Assembly (NCBI RefSeq): GCF_003752405.1
Contig: NZ_RKHK01000001.1
Coordinates: 682,001-746,000 of the forward strand
DNA from: Bogoriella caseilytica
Lineage (GTDB): Bacteria > Actinomycetota > Actinomycetes > Actinomycetales > Actinomycetaceae
Reading direction: 5' to 3'
DNA length: 64,000 nucleotides
Part shown: piece after piece, positions 63,307-64,000 of the stretch
Position numbering within the stretch: the stretch's first letter is position 1
Layout of the letters: each line of letters starts with the position of its first letter
The notes under the pieces: model-generated
The model's database searches: none
Told to the model about the DNA's origin: nothing
The model's input: only the letters and a program-made list of their open reading frames with translations
Position numbers and translations under genes: made by a program

Positions 63307-64000
63307 ATGGATCCAGGGTGCGCGGCTACGCACCCTGCCGGCGGCGCTGGCGCCCGTGCTCATCGGCACCGGCGCAGCCCTGCGCGAGGGGGCCACACTG
63401 GGAGTCTCCGTACCCCGCGGACTGCTCGCGGCGGGCGTGGCCGTGGCCCTGCAGGTGGGCGTGAACTACGCGAACGACTACTCCGACGGCGTCCGCGGCA
63501 CCGACGACGTCCGGGCCGGCCCCATGCGGCTGACCGCCACCGGGAAGGCCGCGCCCGGCACGGTCAAACGCGCAGCCTTCGCCTCTTTCGCGGTGGCGGC
63601 TGCGCTCGGACTGGGACTGGTCGCCGTTTCCGGAACCTGGTGGTTGCTGGCGGTCGGCGCTCTCGCCGTGCTGGCGGCCTGGTACTACACCGGCGGCGCC
63701 CGGCCCTACGGCTACCTGGGCCTGGGCGAGGTCTTCGTCTTCGTCTTCTTCGGCCTGGTCGCCACCCTCGGCACCACCTGGACGCAGAGCTACACCCTGC
63801 CGCCGACGGCCTGGCTGGGCGCGAGCGGAGTGGGGCTGCTCAGCTGCGCGATCCTGATGGCGAACAACCTGCGTGACATCCCCACGGACACGCTCTCCGG
63901 CAAGCGAACACTGGCGGTTCGCCTGGGCGAGCGCCGTGCGCGGCGCGCCTATGTGGCCCTGGTGTGGACGGCGCTGGCCCTCGGCGGCCTGTGCGCCTTC
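63290..64000 (+). CDS. menA: 1,4-Dihydroxy-2-naphthoate polyprenyltransferase (3' end outside window)
   Basis: UbiA-type membrane enzyme that joins the polyprenyl tail to dihydroxynaphthoate. 237 codons are present and the frame is still open at the last base. The ATG at 63290 overlaps the end of menE and is preceded by AAGGAAGG. The first Asp-rich motif is VNYANDYSDGVRGTD (about 60-74), then GPMRLTATG, YYTGGARPYGYLGLGEV, and the second motif NNLRDIPTD (near 191-199). Six helices are visible so far. Confidence 0.93.
   Translation, partial: MATATEWIQGARLRTLPAALAPVLIGTGAALREGATLGVSVPRGLLAAGVAVALQVGVNYANDYSDGVRGTDDVRAGPMRLTATGKAAPGTVKRAAFASFAVAAALGLGLVAVSGTWWLLAVGALAVLAAWYYTGGARPYGYLGLGEVFVFVFFGLVATLGTTWTQSYTLPPTAWLGASGVGLLSCAILMANNLRDIPTDTLSGKRTLAVRLGERRARRAYVALVWTALALGGLCAF

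Overview
The window is about 70% G+C, gene-dense DNA from an aerobic, menaquinone-using actinobacterium, most likely Micrococcales (Ruaniaceae/Bogoriellaceae-like; tentative, from gene content and order only). Pointers are a 14-gene nuo operon, a nearly complete menaquinone pathway, HtaA-type heme uptake, many GTG starts, and many starts that look leaderless (a TANNNT -10 element 6-7 nt before the start codon). I see no rRNA, tRNA, CRISPR array, insertion sequence or prophage. Most genes are on the minus strand.

Layout. 1-2940: 3' part of an SDR oxidoreductase, then an MFS exporter and ArsR-type regulator downstream of a repeated TGCGCAA operator. 2975-6254: manganese ABC operon mntA-B-C ending in its DtxR/MntR-family regulator. 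6301-10815: GH20 hexosaminidase, and a divergent MacB/FtsX-type ABC exporter plus a small membrane protein. 11033-16078: NodI/NodJ-type exporter whose permease is a tandem fusion, and a BCCT osmolyte transporter. 16331-16521: remnant of a GNAT acetyltransferase. 16541-27225: heme/iron island hmuO-hmuTUV, a surface protein, two HtaA proteins, a DUF916/WxLIP-like protein and a siderophore-interacting flavoprotein, read from a promoter with two DtxR-type iron boxes. 27244-31482: htpX, a hypothetical membrane protein, fprA and a polyprenyl diphosphate synthase. 31544-49702: nuoN to nuoA, preceded by menJ only 14 nt upstream of nuoA. 49890-64000: menG, menF, an MFS gene, menD, menC, three small membrane proteins, menB, an OFA-type MFS, a DUF3048 lipoprotein, menE and menA (cut by the window end).

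How the genes fit together. The right half builds a respiratory chain entry: MenF-D-C-E-B-A-G make menaquinone, the prenyl synthase makes its tail, MenJ reduces the tail, and complex I reduces the quinone. The left-centre handles metals: Mn uptake under an MntR-like repressor, and heme capture at the wall, import, and iron release by heme oxygenase. The least conventional items are an HtaA protein with a WxL-like C-terminus next to a DUF916 partner, a self-symmetric divergent promoter between menG and menF, and the fused exporter permease.
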